Source: Zasmidium citrigriseum (lineage: Eukaryota; Ascomycota; Dothideomycetes; Mycosphaerellales; Mycosphaerellaceae). From it: 64,000 nt of DNA. Both the position numbers and the translations under genes were made by a program. Below the pieces are notes generated by a model. It did not search any database and had not been told where the DNA came from. It was given only the letters and a program-made list of their open reading frames with translations. This document shows positions 63,643-64,000 of the stretch, one piece after another. Within the stretch, counting starts at the first letter, position 1; every line of letters starts with the position of its first letter. The stretch lies in assembly GCA_002786025.1 (NCBI GenBank), contig NHNW01000052.1:186001-250000 (forward strand). Reading direction: 5' to 3'.

Positions 63643-64000
63643 AGGCCAGCACTGCGCGGCGCGGAGGGATGAGCGACCCGAAACCAAGAGCGAGGTATGA
63701 CACTCCGATGTTCTGTGATCGAGAGCTAGCCAATGTGGTATTCAATCAGTATTCTCTATCTTCAGAAGGATACTCGGAGCAGAGGAAGAGTAAGGAGGAC
63801 GAGCAGGACGAGGGCAGCATGCATGAGGAGCAGAGAGACCTTCGCTCCGTTCCTTCTGGTGGACGAAGACTTTATCCACCATGCGTGTCATATCAAAGTT
63901 TCAATCTTTCAAAAGGTAGCTGCGATGTTCTGATAGTAAGCCATCAATCCCTTCCAATATTGACGTCCACATCGTGATGTCTTCCTCTCTCGCAGCGGAC
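63643..64000. other. Right edge, 358 bp, no supported gene
   Basis: Short open frames (63639-63977 plus, 63509-63745 minus) have no recognised domain. A gene starting outside the window could extend here. Confidence 0.4.

Noticed and set aside
1..64000. tRNA genes, CRISPR arrays, transposase or reverse-transcriptase genes
   Set aside because: No cloverleaf A/B boxes, regularly spaced repeat-spacer arrays or recognisable transposase or reverse-transcriptase motifs were found by reading.

Overview
The window is nuclear DNA from a filamentous ascomycete (Pezizomycotina). Genes are closely packed on both strands. Almost all introns are short (about 40-110 nt) GT-AG introns, and many carry a CTGAC, CTGAT or CTAAC branch site just before the acceptor. 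The gene content is typical of the group: a HET-like protein, a fungal-type transcription factor, a heme-thiolate peroxidase, a GH28 pectinase-like enzyme, ERG6, zuotin, a GPHR-family protein and a Gds1-like protein. Several F-box families and a possible introner-like element make Dothideomycetes (Capnodiales/Mycosphaerellales-like) the most likely class. That placement is inference. No tRNA, rRNA, CRISPR array, organellar DNA or intact transposon was seen.

Layout. 0-10 kb: a partial F-box gene at the edge, a GPI-anchored mucin-like protein whose signal peptide sits in a separate exon, a seven-exon heme-thiolate peroxidase, a gene-poor stretch, and a membrane-bound HET-like protein. 11-24 kb: seipin (+), a TBC Rab-GAP (-), a repeat-bearing spacer, a large LRR protein (-) divergent from a coiled-coil protein (+), an F-box gene and a bZIP factor. 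24-37 kb, almost all on the minus strand: a fungal transcription factor, a J-like protein, a zinc-ribbon-like hypothetical, an enoyl-CoA hydratase/isomerase, a UspA protein, a GH28 enzyme and zuotin. 38-44 kb, housekeeping: Mzm1-like LYR protein, ERG6, Slt11, an F-box-like protein and the pyruvate dehydrogenase E1 beta subunit. 44-53 kb: a 2.1 kb spacer, an F-box-like protein, pterin-4a-carbinolamine dehydratase divergent from a GPHR protein, a small hypothetical and another F-box gene. 53-64 kb: a secreted repeat precursor, a Gds1-like protein, a single-pass membrane protein, an allantoate-permease-type MFS transporter and a small hypothetical.

The most unusual locus is 53088-55031. It encodes a secreted, highly acidic precursor with five copies of a (Y/C)GTGDAW core, separated by D/E-rich spacers. 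The first three repeats end in dibasic KR/RR sites and the last two in QR. This is the layout of fungal Kex2-processed repeat proteins and dikaritin-type RiPP precursors, but the core is not one I recognise and no UstYa-type modifying gene is visible nearby. Other points of note are: a dispersed sequence shared by the zuotin intron and a tandem repeat at 16.1-16.7 kb; apparent loss of catalytic residues in the heme-thiolate peroxidase and the GH28 protein; and an enoyl-CoA hydratase with a mitochondrial-looking N-terminus, an internal start and a peroxisomal AKL tail.

The genes do not form an evident pathway cluster. Splice junctions were worked out by hand from consensus sites, reading phase and family resemblance, and have not been confirmed by transcript data.
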